Positions 40,929 through 48,837 of a stretch of DNA of 64,000 nt are shown in pieces. A model generated the notes under the pieces. It did no database searches. It saw nothing but the letters and a program-made list of their open reading frames with translations, and was not told the origin of the DNA. The stretch spans positions 4,017,324 through 4,081,323 of the forward strand of contig NZ_JAHCDI010000004.1 of NCBI RefSeq assembly GCF_019697375.1, read 5' to 3'. The stretch's first letter is position 1, and the number at the start of each line of letters is the position of its first letter. Origin of the DNA: Micromonospora tarapacensis (lineage in GTDB: Bacteria; Actinomycetota; Actinomycetes; Mycobacteriales; Micromonosporaceae). A program made the position numbers and the translations under genes.

Positions 40929-42067
40929 CGGCGTGACCGGCATGTGTGGCCGGTGATCGTGGGTACGAGCGCCTGGCGACCGGCGCCGTTGAGGACGTCG
41001 TTGGTCTTCTGGTCTTGCGCGGTCCCGGCTTGTCCGCAGGCGTGTTGCATGGCGGTGAGGTGGGCAAGCATCCGTCCGGCTGCGCTGGTCTCGTCCGGGT
41101 GCGCCCGCTGGAGGGTCGTGACGGCGTCGACGAGCATGGTGTGGGCACGGGTGCATTGACCTTTGGCGTGGAGGACGAGAGCGAGATTCGCTTGTGCGCG
41201 TAGGGTCCGCAGCGCATCGCGGCCGTCGAGAGCCGTCAACTCGGCGGTGAGCCGGCGGTAGAGGCGGTAGGCGTCCTCGACGTTGCCGGCGTGCCGGTGA
41301 GCGGTGGCGAGCAGATGAGTGGCGGACAGCGTGACGTCCGCGTCGTCGCCGTGGAGGAACCGGTGGGCACGGCGGGCGTAGTCGGCGAACCGAAGCGCGA
41401 GGTTCGGTTGGCCCGTCTGGACGAGGATCTGCGCGAGTAGGCGGGCCGCCTGCGCTCGATCGCTGTCCGGTGCAGTCGTCGAGGTGATGACCGGGGATAG
41501 CGCGCCATACAGCACATCCGCAGCGGCTGCCAGCTGGCCGCGATCGATCAGCTGGCGGACTCGTTCGGTCAGGTCGGCCAACGGCAGACCGGCGACGACG
41601 TCAGGTACCCGGCCGAGTGACCAGATGAGTCGAATGTCCTCCTCGGTCTCGCCGACATTGACACGTTGGAGGACCTGTTCTACCCGGGCGATCACAGCAT
41701 CCGGCGATGGCGGGGCGCTGGCGTGTCGGGACAGCCCGTTGGAGGTGTGGCGCAGTACCGCCCGCCCAACGGCGTCGGTGAGGAGGTAGGCGTCGAGCGG
41801 TCGACGGCGGCGCCCGGGCCGGCACAGGTACAGGATGCGATCCTGGGAGCCGATTTTGACCGGTTGCCGCGCGCAGCGGCGACAGCTGAGCAAAACGACC
41901 GGCAGCAACGCGTGCGAACACGCCTGCGGGACGACGGCGAGAGCGCAGCCGACGGAGGTGGGGTTGTGCGGCACCAAGGCGGGGCGCACGCCGGGCCGTG
42001 CTGCCACAGCTGACGCTCGGGTAGCGGCTGCTTGCGCGCGGACGGGTGCCGCGTGTTTCGTCGTCAT
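40925..42067 (-). CDS. Zinc-ribbon plus TPR-like protein
   Basis: The 380-residue protein has near residue 60 a C-C zinc-ribbon-like segment (LLSCRRCARQPVKIGSQ, then ILYLC) resembling the zinc ribbon of large serine recombinases. About 240 residues of helical repeats follow (LLAQILVQTGQPNLALRFAD and similar), like TPRs in actinomycete regulators. No recombinase catalytic domain is present. ATG 42067 overlaps the stop of the upstream gene. It may be a signalling or scaffold protein. Confidence 0.55.
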   Translation of the reverse strand: MTTKHAAPVRAQAAATRASAVAARPGVRPALVPHNPTSVGCALAVVPQACSHALLPVVLLSCRRCARQPVKIGSQDRILYLCRPGRRRRPLDAYLLTDAVGRAVLRHTSNGLSRHASAPPSPDAVIARVEQVLQRVNVGETEEDIRLIWSLGRVPDVVAGLPLADLTERVRQLIDRGQLAAAADVLYGALSPVITSTTAPDSDRAQAARLLAQILVQTGQPNLALRFADYARRAHRFLHGDDADVTLSATHLLATAHRHAGNVEDAYRLYRRLTAELTALDGRDALRTLRAQANLALVLHAKGQCTRAHTMLVDAVTTLQRAHPDETSAAGRMLAHLTAMQHACGQAGTAQDQKTNDVLNGAGRQALVPTITGHTCRSRR

Positions 42068-42495
42068 CGGGGCCTCGGGGGCCGCAGGTTCGTGCGGCAG
42101 ACCGGGCGACGGTGAGGCGGTGCTGTCTCGTCGCTTGGCTCGGTCGGGACGGGTGACGGTCGTGGGTTGCGCCAGCGCGGGTCAAGGGTCGGGGTTGGGG
42201 TTGGCGCGACGGCGATGTGGTGGATAAGGCGGAGGAGGTGGTGGCGCAGGTCGGCCCGGCTGGATTGTTGCCAGGTGCGGTATGTCACCAGGGGCCGGGC
42301 GGTGGCGGTGCGGCGGTCGTGGCTGGCGGCGGTGCCGACAGCAAGCGCTTCGAGGAGATCCGCGTCGTAGAGACCGCAGGGACAGTGGTAGAAGCGGCGT
42401 GTCCGGCCGGCGGAGTACGGCAGCAGTGGGTGTCCGTGGTGGGCGCAGTGGGCGAGGTCGGCGAGGAGCCACACGCTGGTGTCGAGTCCGATCAC
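42064..42495 (-). CDS. Recombinase-zinc-ribbon-like small protein
   Basis: The 143-residue protein has a C(n)CPCG-type ribbon (CAHHGHPLLPYSAGRTRRFY, then HCPCGLYDADLLEALAVG, about residues 16-55) like the zinc ribbon that follows the catalytic part of large serine recombinases, here without that part. The C-terminal third is Pro/Arg-rich. GGGAGG lies 9 bases before GTG 42495. It is coupled to the next gene, which also carries a ribbon-like segment. Confidence 0.55.
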   Translation of the reverse strand: MIGLDTSVWLLADLAHCAHHGHPLLPYSAGRTRRFYHCPCGLYDADLLEALAVGTAASHDRRTATARPLVTYRTWQQSSRADLRHHLLRLIHHIAVAPTPTPTLDPRWRNPRPSPVPTEPSDETAPPHRRPVCRTNLRPPRPR

Positions 42496-42533
42496 GGTGT
42501 TGTCCTCCCGGTCTTGTCTCGTTCCTGGAGGGT

Positions 42534-42578
42534 CTGGGTGGCGGCAGGCTCCGGGGGGTGGAGACTGCCGCCACCCAG
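42534..42578. other. Perfect 14-bp hairpin in the leader of the 42495 gene
   Basis: CTGGGTGGCGGCAG and its exact complement with a 17-base loop, about 40 bases before GTG 42495 on the minus strand. It could attenuate transcription or protect an mRNA end. Confidence 0.55.
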
Positions 42579-42626
42579 GTGCCGCCCGTCTCCCGGTGCT
42601 GGTGGGCCTTTCGGGGTGGGCGGCGT

Positions 42627-42659
42627 TCGTCCCGGGGTGGTTCGGACACCCCGGGACGA
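42627..42659. terminator. Perfect 13-bp hairpin after the ABC operon
   Basis: TCGTCCCGGGGTG and its complement with a 7-base loop, about 70 bp after the stop of the ABC ATPase gene on the minus strand. A T-run is absent, as is common for actinomycete terminators. Confidence 0.6.
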
Positions 42660-42728
42660 CTGGCGAGGAGGAGGTTCCTCGCCGGGAGGGAACGTCGTTG
42701 GTGCCCGTCGGGCCCTGTCGGATGTCGG

Positions 42729-44243
42729 TCATGGTGTGTGTCCGGTGGGGATGACGAGCAGGTCGTGCAGGCGGGTGGAGTCGGTGCGGGCTTCGTCGGC
42801 GGGCAGGTACACAGCGAAGGCACCGCGGTCGAGTACGGCGATGTCGTCGGCGACCCGCAGTGCCAGGTGGAGGTTCTGCTCGGCCAGCAGCACTCCCGTC
42901 CCGGCGGTGGCGAGGGTGCGGATGGTCAGGGCGAGGGTGTCGATGACGGCGGGGGCGAGTCCTTCGGACGGCTCGTCGAGAAGGAGAACGGTGGGCGCGG
43001 CGAGCAGCGCGCGGGCGAGTGCGAGCATCTGTTGTTCCCCGCCGGAGAGCTGGTGGGGCCGGTGGCGGCGGCGGTCGGCGAGTCCGGGGAACAGGTCGAG
43101 GGCGTCCGCTGGTGTCGGGCCCTGCCGACGGGTGCGATGCGGTCGGGGTAGAGCGAGATGCTCGTCGACGGTGAGGCCGGCGAAGAGGCGTCGGCCCTGG
43201 GGTACCAGGCCGATCCCGGCGTGGGCGCGGTGGCGGGCCGACAAGCCGGTGATCTGCTGGTCGTGCAGGAGGATGTCGGTGGGGGCCATGGCCGGGTGTA
43301 GGCCGGCAAGTGTGTTGATCAGGGTGGTCTTACCGGCGCCGTTGCGCCCGACGACGGCGGTCACCCGGCCCGGGTGCAAGTCGAGGGTGATGTCGGCGAG
43401 CGTGATCGCGCCGTGGTGGCCGGCGTGCAGATGCCGTACGCGCAGCACCGGCTTTGTTGGCGCCGCCGGCCCGGGGTTGAGAGAGGCGGTCGGGTTCGCA
43501 GGCTCGCCATCGCCGCCGGGTTCGGACAGGTAGATGCGGCGGACCTCGGGGTCGGCCTGGACGTGGGCGGGGGTTCCGGTGGCAATTTGCGCGCCGTGGT
43601 GCAGCACGGTGACGGTGTCGCAGGCGGCGGTAACGAGGTCCAAGTTGTGGTCGACGAGGAGCACCGCCATCGCGGACGGTAGGTCGCGGATCAGCTCGAC
43701 CAGGTGGTCGACCGCGGGCCGGGTCAGCCCGGCGGACGGTTCGTCGAGCAGGAGCAACGTCGGTCCGGCGGCGATGGCGACGGCGATTTCCAGGTGGCGT
43801 TGGTCGCCGTAGGCGAGTTGGCCGGCAGGCGTGTCGGCGTGCGCGGTGAGTCCGACCTGCGCCAACGCCGTGTGCGCGGCTACCACCGCCCGGGGGCGGG
43901 GACGGACAGTGGCCGGGTGCTGTCCGGGAACGGCGAGCAGCACGTTCTGTAGGGCGGTAAGCGGATACGCGAGGGCGGGGTGTTGCCAGGTGCGGGCGAT
44001 GCCGGCGCGGGCCCGCCGGTGCGGAGGCCAGCGGTGAATGTCGTGTCCGGCGTAGTGGATGCGGCCGGAGGTGGGGCGCAGGGTGCCGGCGACGAGGTTG
44101 ATCAGGGTGGACTTGCCGGCGCCGTTGGGGCCGATCAGCGCATGCCGGGCACCGGGGTGGATGTCGATGCTGACCTGGTCGACCGCGCGGCGGGTGCCGA
44201 AGGCGCGGCTGACGGTGTCCAGCCGCAGCAGAGGTTCGGTCAT
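42729..44243 (-). CDS. Fused LivG-LivF ABC transporter ATPase
   Basis: The 504-residue protein has two complete ABC ATPase domains in one chain. The first has Walker A GPNGAGKST (near residue 37), a degenerate signature (AYGDQRHLEIA) and Walker B LLLLDEPSAGL. The second has Walker A GRNGAGKTT (near residue 307), signature LSGGEQQMLALARAL and Walker B LLLDEPSEGL. The order matches LivG then LivF of branched-chain amino acid transporters, usually separate proteins. ATG 44243 is chosen over an upstream frame start; it overlaps the permease stop (ATGA). It powers the LivH/LivM pore. Confidence 0.9.
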   Translation of the reverse strand: MTEPLLRLDTVSRAFGTRRAVDQVSIDIHPGARHALIGPNGAGKSTLINLVAGTLRPTSGRIHYAGHDIHRWPPHRRARAGIARTWQHPALAYPLTALQNVLLAVPGQHPATVRPRPRAVVAAHTALAQVGLTAHADTPAGQLAYGDQRHLEIAVAIAAGPTLLLLDEPSAGLTRPAVDHLVELIRDLPSAMAVLLVDHNLDLVTAACDTVTVLHHGAQIATGTPAHVQADPEVRRIYLSEPGGDGEPANPTASLNPGPAAPTKPVLRVRHLHAGHHGAITLADITLDLHPGRVTAVVGRNGAGKTTLINTLAGLHPAMAPTDILLHDQQITGLSARHRAHAGIGLVPQGRRLFAGLTVDEHLALPRPHRTRRQGPTPADALDLFPGLADRRRHRPHQLSGGEQQMLALARALLAAPTVLLLDEPSEGLAPAVIDTLALTIRTLATAGTGVLLAEQNLHLALRVADDIAVLDRGAFAVYLPADEARTDSTRLHDLLVIPTGHTP

Positions 44244-45235
44244 CGTCGCCTCCCGGTCAGCAGGCTGGCCAGGCCGGTCATCCGGTGTCGGGGTAGGTAG
44301 GCGACGAGGAGGAAACACAGTCCGAGCAGGGTGGGTCCGTGGCCGCCGAGGAAGCCGCCGGCCCAGTCTCGGGCGGCGACGAGCAGGACGGCGCCGGTGC
44401 AGGCGCCGGTCATGCTGCCGGCCCCGATCAGCGCGGCGGCGAGGGCGAGAGCGGAGATGCCCATCGCCGCGTCGGCCGGTGAGATGTAGCGGGTGACGGT
44501 GATGGTGAGGGCTCCGGCCGCCCCGGCGATGCCGCCGGCGATGGTGTAGGCGGCCAGCAGCAGCCGGTCGGTGTGGTGCCCGGAGGCTCGCATGCGGGGT
44601 TCATGGGAGGCGATTCCCCGCAGCAGCAGGGCGAACCGGGTCCGGACGAGGACCGCGACGGCGGCGGCGATGAGCAGGGTGCAGACCAGCACGTACAGAT
44701 ATGCCCAGCCGTCGAGGACCATCGGTGGCAGGCCGGGCAGCGGCACGACCGCCGGGGTGTGGGTTCCGTCGCTGCCGCCGGGCGCCCACGCGTTCGCCGC
44801 CGCGTGCAGCAGCTCCCCGACGGCGAAGGTGATCATCAGGAAGGTCGTGCCGCGGGCCCGGACCGCGAGCAGGCCGGTGATCGCAGCGGCTATCGCCCCG
44901 GCGGCGGCTGCGGCGGCGAGCTGGATCGGGCCGAGGCTGGTCAGCGTGGCGAGGCTGGCGGCGGTGTAGGCGCCGACGGTGAGGTAAGCGGCTTGGCCCA
45001 GTGGCGGCTGCCCGGTCAGCCCGGCCGGTAGCTGCGCGCTCATCGCCAGCACTGCCATTACCAGTGCGGTGGATGCCAAGGAGACGAGGTAGGCGTTGAC
45101 CAGCCACGGCAGCGCCACTGCCACGCTGGCAACACCAGCAACGGCGATCACGGTGAAGACGACCGGGACGCGTCGATGGCCGGTGCGGGGCCGGGTGAGG
45201 TCGTCGGTGTCGACGGGGGCGAGGGTGGCGGTCAT
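44240..45235 (-). CDS. livM: Branched-chain amino acid-type ABC permease (LivM)
   Basis: The 331-residue protein has about nine hydrophobic segments and the LivM-type middle motif GQAAYLTVGAYTAA, with RGTTFLMITFAVGELLHAAAN as in the family. It pairs with the LivH-like protein encoded next to it to form the pore. Its start overlaps the end of the livH gene and its end overlaps the ATPase start. Confidence 0.85.
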   Translation of the reverse strand: MTATLAPVDTDDLTRPRTGHRRVPVVFTVIAVAGVASVAVALPWLVNAYLVSLASTALVMAVLAMSAQLPAGLTGQPPLGQAAYLTVGAYTAASLATLTSLGPIQLAAAAAAGAIAAAITGLLAVRARGTTFLMITFAVGELLHAAANAWAPGGSDGTHTPAVVPLPGLPPMVLDGWAYLYVLVCTLLIAAAVAVLVRTRFALLLRGIASHEPRMRASGHHTDRLLLAAYTIAGGIAGAAGALTITVTRYISPADAAMGISALALAAALIGAGSMTGACTGAVLLVAARDWAGGFLGGHGPTLLGLCFLLVAYLPRHRMTGLASLLTGRRR

Positions 45236-46104
45236 GCCGGCCCCCGCAGGTGCGCGAACTCGTCGCGCTGCCGGACGGCGAGAGCGGCCAGCATCATGGC
45301 GGCGAGGACGAAACTCGCGGCGGCGGGGGCGAGCGCGACGCCGAGGGTGAGGGTCTGCCCGACGCCGAGCGCGGTGAGCAGCGCGCCGCGGATGCTGCCC
45401 AGCCCGCCGACGACGCAGATGATCAGCGAGTAGACCAGGATCGTGGTGTCCACCCCGGGCGCGGGGCCGATGACCGGGGCGCCGAGCACCCCGCCGACGA
45501 CCGCGAGTCCACCTCCGCCGGCCAGCACGGCGGTACGGACGGTGCCGGTGCGGATGCCGGTCGCGGCGGCCATCTGCGGGTCCGCGACCACCGCTCGGAC
45601 TACCGCGCCCGCGCGGGACCGCTCGACCAGCCAGAACAGCACACCGGCGACGACGGCGGCGAGAGCGATGAAGGACAGCCGGTAGATCGGGTAGGCGTGA
45701 CCGGCCACGGTTATGGAGCCGGCCAACGCGCCGGGCGGGTCCACCGACCGTGGCTCGGCACCGAACACCGCACTGAACTGATCCCCGGCGATGTAGGCGA
45801 TTCCCAGCGTCGCGAGCACCTGGTCCAGGGGCCGGCCGGCCAAAGGCTGTACGACAGCGGCCAGCGCGGTTCCCCCGACGGTCCCGACCACAGCGCCGAC
45901 AGCCAGAGCCAGTCCGAACCCGATCCAGCCGCCGTCGACCAGCAGCCAGGCGGTGTAGGCACCGGCGAGATAGAGCGTGCCGTGAGCCATCGAGAACACT
46001 CCGGCCACGCCGAAGATCAACGTAAGGCCGGCCGCCACGGTGAACAGCAGCAGCCCGTAGGCGACGCCGTTCAACGCGATGATCGCGTAGCCGGTCAGTC
46101 CCAC
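45232..46104 (-). CDS. livH: Branched-chain amino acid-type ABC permease (LivH)
   Basis: The 290-residue protein has about eight hydrophobic segments and the LivH signature FGVAGVFSMAHGTLYLAGAY near residue 32, plus DQVLATLGIAYIAGDQF. It forms the second pore subunit. Its GTG start is 25 bp from the end of the methyltransferase gene upstream; the stop overlaps the livM start. Confidence 0.85.
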   Translation of the reverse strand: MGLTGYAIIALNGVAYGLLLFTVAAGLTLIFGVAGVFSMAHGTLYLAGAYTAWLLVDGGWIGFGLALAVGAVVGTVGGTALAAVVQPLAGRPLDQVLATLGIAYIAGDQFSAVFGAEPRSVDPPGALAGSITVAGHAYPIYRLSFIALAAVVAGVLFWLVERSRAGAVVRAVVADPQMAAATGIRTGTVRTAVLAGGGGLAVVGGVLGAPVIGPAPGVDTTILVYSLIICVVGGLGSIRGALLTALGVGQTLTLGVALAPAAASFVLAAMMLAALAVRQRDEFAHLRGPA

Positions 46105-46129
46105 GACACGCCCTTCCCCTTCGAGTTGG

Positions 46130-46954
46130 TCAGGCCGCTGGGCGGCGGCCGACGGTGGTGTGCATCAGGTAGGCCGACACCATCAGCTCCGGATCCATCA
46201 ACGCCTCACGGAGCTCGACCAGGTCGTCGAGGCTCATCCCCGCCGCCACCAGCTCGGCCTCCTTCTGGATCGAGTTGGAGTGGTGCAGCAGGCAGATCCC
46301 AGTGCCGCCGCGCCACGAGCGGGAGTCGATGTGGCTGGTCACGTCGACCAGGCCGAGCCCGTCCATCACCTCCGGCGCCCGCTTGGCCCAGCCCATGTCG
46401 GCCCCACGGCTCTCGCCGAACGCCAGCAGCGTGTCCTGGAAGCGTTCGAACAGCTGGCTGGCCCGCTGGCTGGGGCTGCGGCGGAGCAGGTCCCGCCAGG
46501 TGCAGTCCCAGTCCGCTACCACGATCACCCCGCCGGGGACTAGCGCCCGCACGAGACTGGCGAGGACCTGCTCACGATCCGGCAGGTGCATCAGCACCAG
46601 TCGGACCACGATCGCGTCCTGGCTGGCTTCCGGCGGGATCAGATTTCTGATGTCACCGGCGCAGACGGTCAGGTTCGGCCCGGACGGGATGTGGCGGGGG
46701 TCGAGGTCCACGGCGGTGACCCGACCGGAGGGCGCCACCTGGTCGCAGATCCAGGTGGTGAGGGTGCCCGCGCCCGCGCCGACATCGGTGACGTTCCAGC
46801 CGGTGGCCAGGCCCGCTTGGGACAGGACACGCCGGGTGCCGAAGTCCAAGATGGCACCGAGGTACTGCAACTGGTTACGGGCCTCTGTGGTGGCGTTGTC
46901 GAACATGTAGCGCCCGGTCGTGCCGCCGGCCGGCTCGACTGTGGTTGTGGTCAT
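46130..46954 (-). CDS. SAM-dependent methyltransferase inside the transporter operon
   Basis: The 274-residue protein has NVTDVGAGAGTLTTWI near residue 53 and VTAVDLDPRHI, class I methyltransferase SAM motifs. QDAIVVRLVLMHLPDREQVLASLV and GGVIVVADWDCTW complete the core. It sits between the substrate-binding gene and livH with short gaps, so it belongs to the operon. An enzyme here may modify the imported compound or a product of it; that is inference. Confidence 0.8.
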   Translation of the reverse strand: MTTTTVEPAGGTTGRYMFDNATTEARNQLQYLGAILDFGTRRVLSQAGLATGWNVTDVGAGAGTLTTWICDQVAPSGRVTAVDLDPRHIPSGPNLTVCAGDIRNLIPPEASQDAIVVRLVLMHLPDREQVLASLVRALVPGGVIVVADWDCTWRDLLRRSPSQRASQLFERFQDTLLAFGESRGADMGWAKRAPEVMDGLGLVDVTSHIDSRSWRGGTGICLLHHSNSIQKEAELVAAGMSLDDLVELREALMDPELMVSAYLMHTTVGRRPAA

Positions 46955-46963
46955 CGTGCTCTC

Positions 46964-48301
46964 CTACGAGCCGAGGGTGGTCAGCGTCTGGAGGGTGCGG
47001 TTGACCCACACCTGCCCGTCCTGGGCGACTTCGCGCAGGTAGTACGCCTGCACCGGGGTGTGGTTCACGGGCCCGAACTGCCACTGCCCACGCGGGCTGT
47101 CGATCGCACCGACCCGGGCGAGCGCCGCGGTCAGCGTCTGCGACGACAGTCCGTTCCCTGCCGTCGTCACGGCGGCGGTGGGTGTGGGCGTGGTGGTCGG
47201 GGACGCGGCGGGCGTCGCGGTGGCAGAGGATGCGGTAGCGGATGGGGTCGGCGGCGGGGCGTCGGGGTGGTTCAGCGCCTCGGCGATCGCCTTGTCCAGC
47301 ACCAACGCGGCGTCCCAGGCGCAAACGTGGTACAGGTTCGGCAGTTTCCCGTCGTTCGCGGCGCTGAAGCGCCGGACGAAGTCGCGGTTGGCGGCGTTGT
47401 CGAGCGTGGAGGAGTAGTTCAGGCTGGTAAGGATGCCCTTGGCCTGCTCTTTCAGCGCGTCGAGCGTGGCGCCCTCGGTGACGAAGCCAGAGGCGTACAA
47501 CGGCAGGTCGACACCGTACTGCCGGTACTGCTTGACGAACTCCACCGCGCTGGTGCCACCGTAGAAGGCGTAGACCGCGGCGGCATCCGACGCCTTGATC
47601 TTCGCCAGGAACGGCGCGAACTCGGTCGTCGGGGTCGGCACCCACGGGGTCCACTGCGGTTCCCCGTCCGGGTTGGCCAACACACCACCAGCGGCCTTGA
47701 ACGCGGTGACGAACCCGCCGATCTGGTCGTGCCCGCCGATGTAGTCCGGACCGATCACCCACACCGGCCCCTTGACCGCCGTACGCATGTAGCCCGCGAT
47801 CGCGGCACCGGTCTCCTCGCTCAGCCACGAGGTCGACCACAGATAGGTCGGATCCTCAACCGTGGACGGCCGACCACCGATGCCGATCAACGGCACCCGG
47901 GACTCGGTCAACAACGGATACAAGGTCTGTACCGTGTCGGCCGTAGCCCCACCGACCAACGCCAGGACCTTGTCCTGCTCGATAAGTTTGCGTGCCGACG
48001 CGAGGGCGGTGGCCTTGCCGTCACCCTCGTCCGCCTCGATCACCTTGACCGGCCGGCCCCCGAGCTTGCCGCCCAGCTTCTCCAGCGCGAGGCGCCAACC
48101 GGCGGCCTGATCGTCACCGATCGCCTTGTACGGTCCGGTCTTCGGAACGATCAAACCAATACGGATTTCACCACCGTCAGCGTCGTCGGCCCGGCCGCCG
48201 AGGCTCGATCCAGAACAACCGGCCGTGGCGAGTAACGCGGCCAGGGCGAGCGCAGTCAGGACGCGCCGCCGACGCTGGCGGACATGGCGTTGAGGGGTCA
48301 C
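46964..48301 (-). CDS. livK: LivK-like solute-binding lipoprotein
   Basis: The 445-residue protein has a lipoprotein signal (LAALLATAGC near residue 28) and the type I periplasmic-binding fold of branched-chain amino acid/amide receptors (EIRIGLIVPKTGPYKAIGDD, LALVGGATADTVQTLYPLL, DAAAVYAFYGGTSAVEFVK). Near residues 350-390 there is a Pro/Thr/Ala-rich insertion unusual in this fold, probably a surface linker. It delivers the ligand to LivH/LivM. The ligand is unknown; the family binds amino acids, amides and aromatic acids. Confidence 0.85.
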   Translation of the reverse strand: MTPQRHVRQRRRRVLTALALAALLATAGCSGSSLGGRADDADGGEIRIGLIVPKTGPYKAIGDDQAAGWRLALEKLGGKLGGRPVKVIEADEGDGKATALASARKLIEQDKVLALVGGATADTVQTLYPLLTESRVPLIGIGGRPSTVEDPTYLWSTSWLSEETGAAIAGYMRTAVKGPVWVIGPDYIGGHDQIGGFVTAFKAAGGVLANPDGEPQWTPWVPTPTTEFAPFLAKIKASDAAAVYAFYGGTSAVEFVKQYRQYGVDLPLYASGFVTEGATLDALKEQAKGILTSLNYSSTLDNAANRDFVRRFSAANDGKLPNLYHVCAWDAALVLDKAIAEALNHPDAPPPTPSATASSATATPAASPTTTPTPTAAVTTAGNGLSSQTLTAALARVGAIDSPRGQWQFGPVNHTPVQAYYLREVAQDGQVWVNRTLQTLTTLGS

Positions 48302-48426
48302 AGGATTCCTTCCGTATTCACGCCCATCGGCAAGGAGATGGGATGGACGTACGAGGGATGGGTCGTATCGGTTTCGGGAGTTGGGCAGGCTTCCAGGAAC
48401 GCCTTCAGCAGCGGCGGTGTACTGGA

Positions 48427-48837
48427 TCAGTCGGCCTGCGGCCGGGGTCCGGGCCCGACCGCGTCGCCAATTCGGACCGCCAGGTTCGCCAGTTCAAAGG
48501 CGACGAGCGACGGGTCGCAGTCGGCACGTGCCAGCGCGGCCAGCGACGACCCGTCCGGTACCTGCTGCACGACGAGGACACCGTCCTGCGTCATCAGCAG
48601 TTGGAACTGCACGGTGCCGGTCTGGAGTAGTTCGCTGGCGCCGCGGCCCAGGCTGACCAGCCCCGAGACGATCGCGGCGAGTTGATCTCCTCGGTCGACA
48701 TTCAGGGCCGCCGTGCGGGCCAGTAGCAGCCCATCGGCGGACACGGCGACCACGTGGGCCACGGCGGGCATCCGCTCGGCCAAGCCGTCCAGAACTGCAT
48801 TGAGTTGAGGGCGGCGGACAGAGGTGGGGGCGGTCAT
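48427..48837 (-). CDS. Roadblock/LC7 protein (CvnB/MglB-like)
   Basis: The 136-residue protein is a roadblock-fold subunit: LDGLAERMPAVAHVVAVSAD at the start, LLLARTAALNVDRGDQLAAI, then a C-terminal helix. In actinomycete conservons CvnB sits with a sensor kinase (CvnA), a DUF742 protein (CvnC) and a small GTPase (CvnD). Here the kinase gene is directly upstream with a 4-base overlap, but CvnC and CvnD are absent. Confidence 0.85.
   Translation of the reverse strand: MTAPTSVRRPQLNAVLDGLAERMPAVAHVVAVSADGLLLARTAALNVDRGDQLAAIVSGLVSLGRGASELLQTGTVQFQLLMTQDGVLVVQQVPDGSSLAALARADCDPSLVAFELANLAVRIGDAVGPGPRPQAD

Noticed and set aside
46586..48235. A 549-codon plus-strand open frame opposite livK and the methyltransferase
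   Set aside because: Antisense shadow; Arg/Gly-rich without domains, while the minus strand is a clear binding protein.
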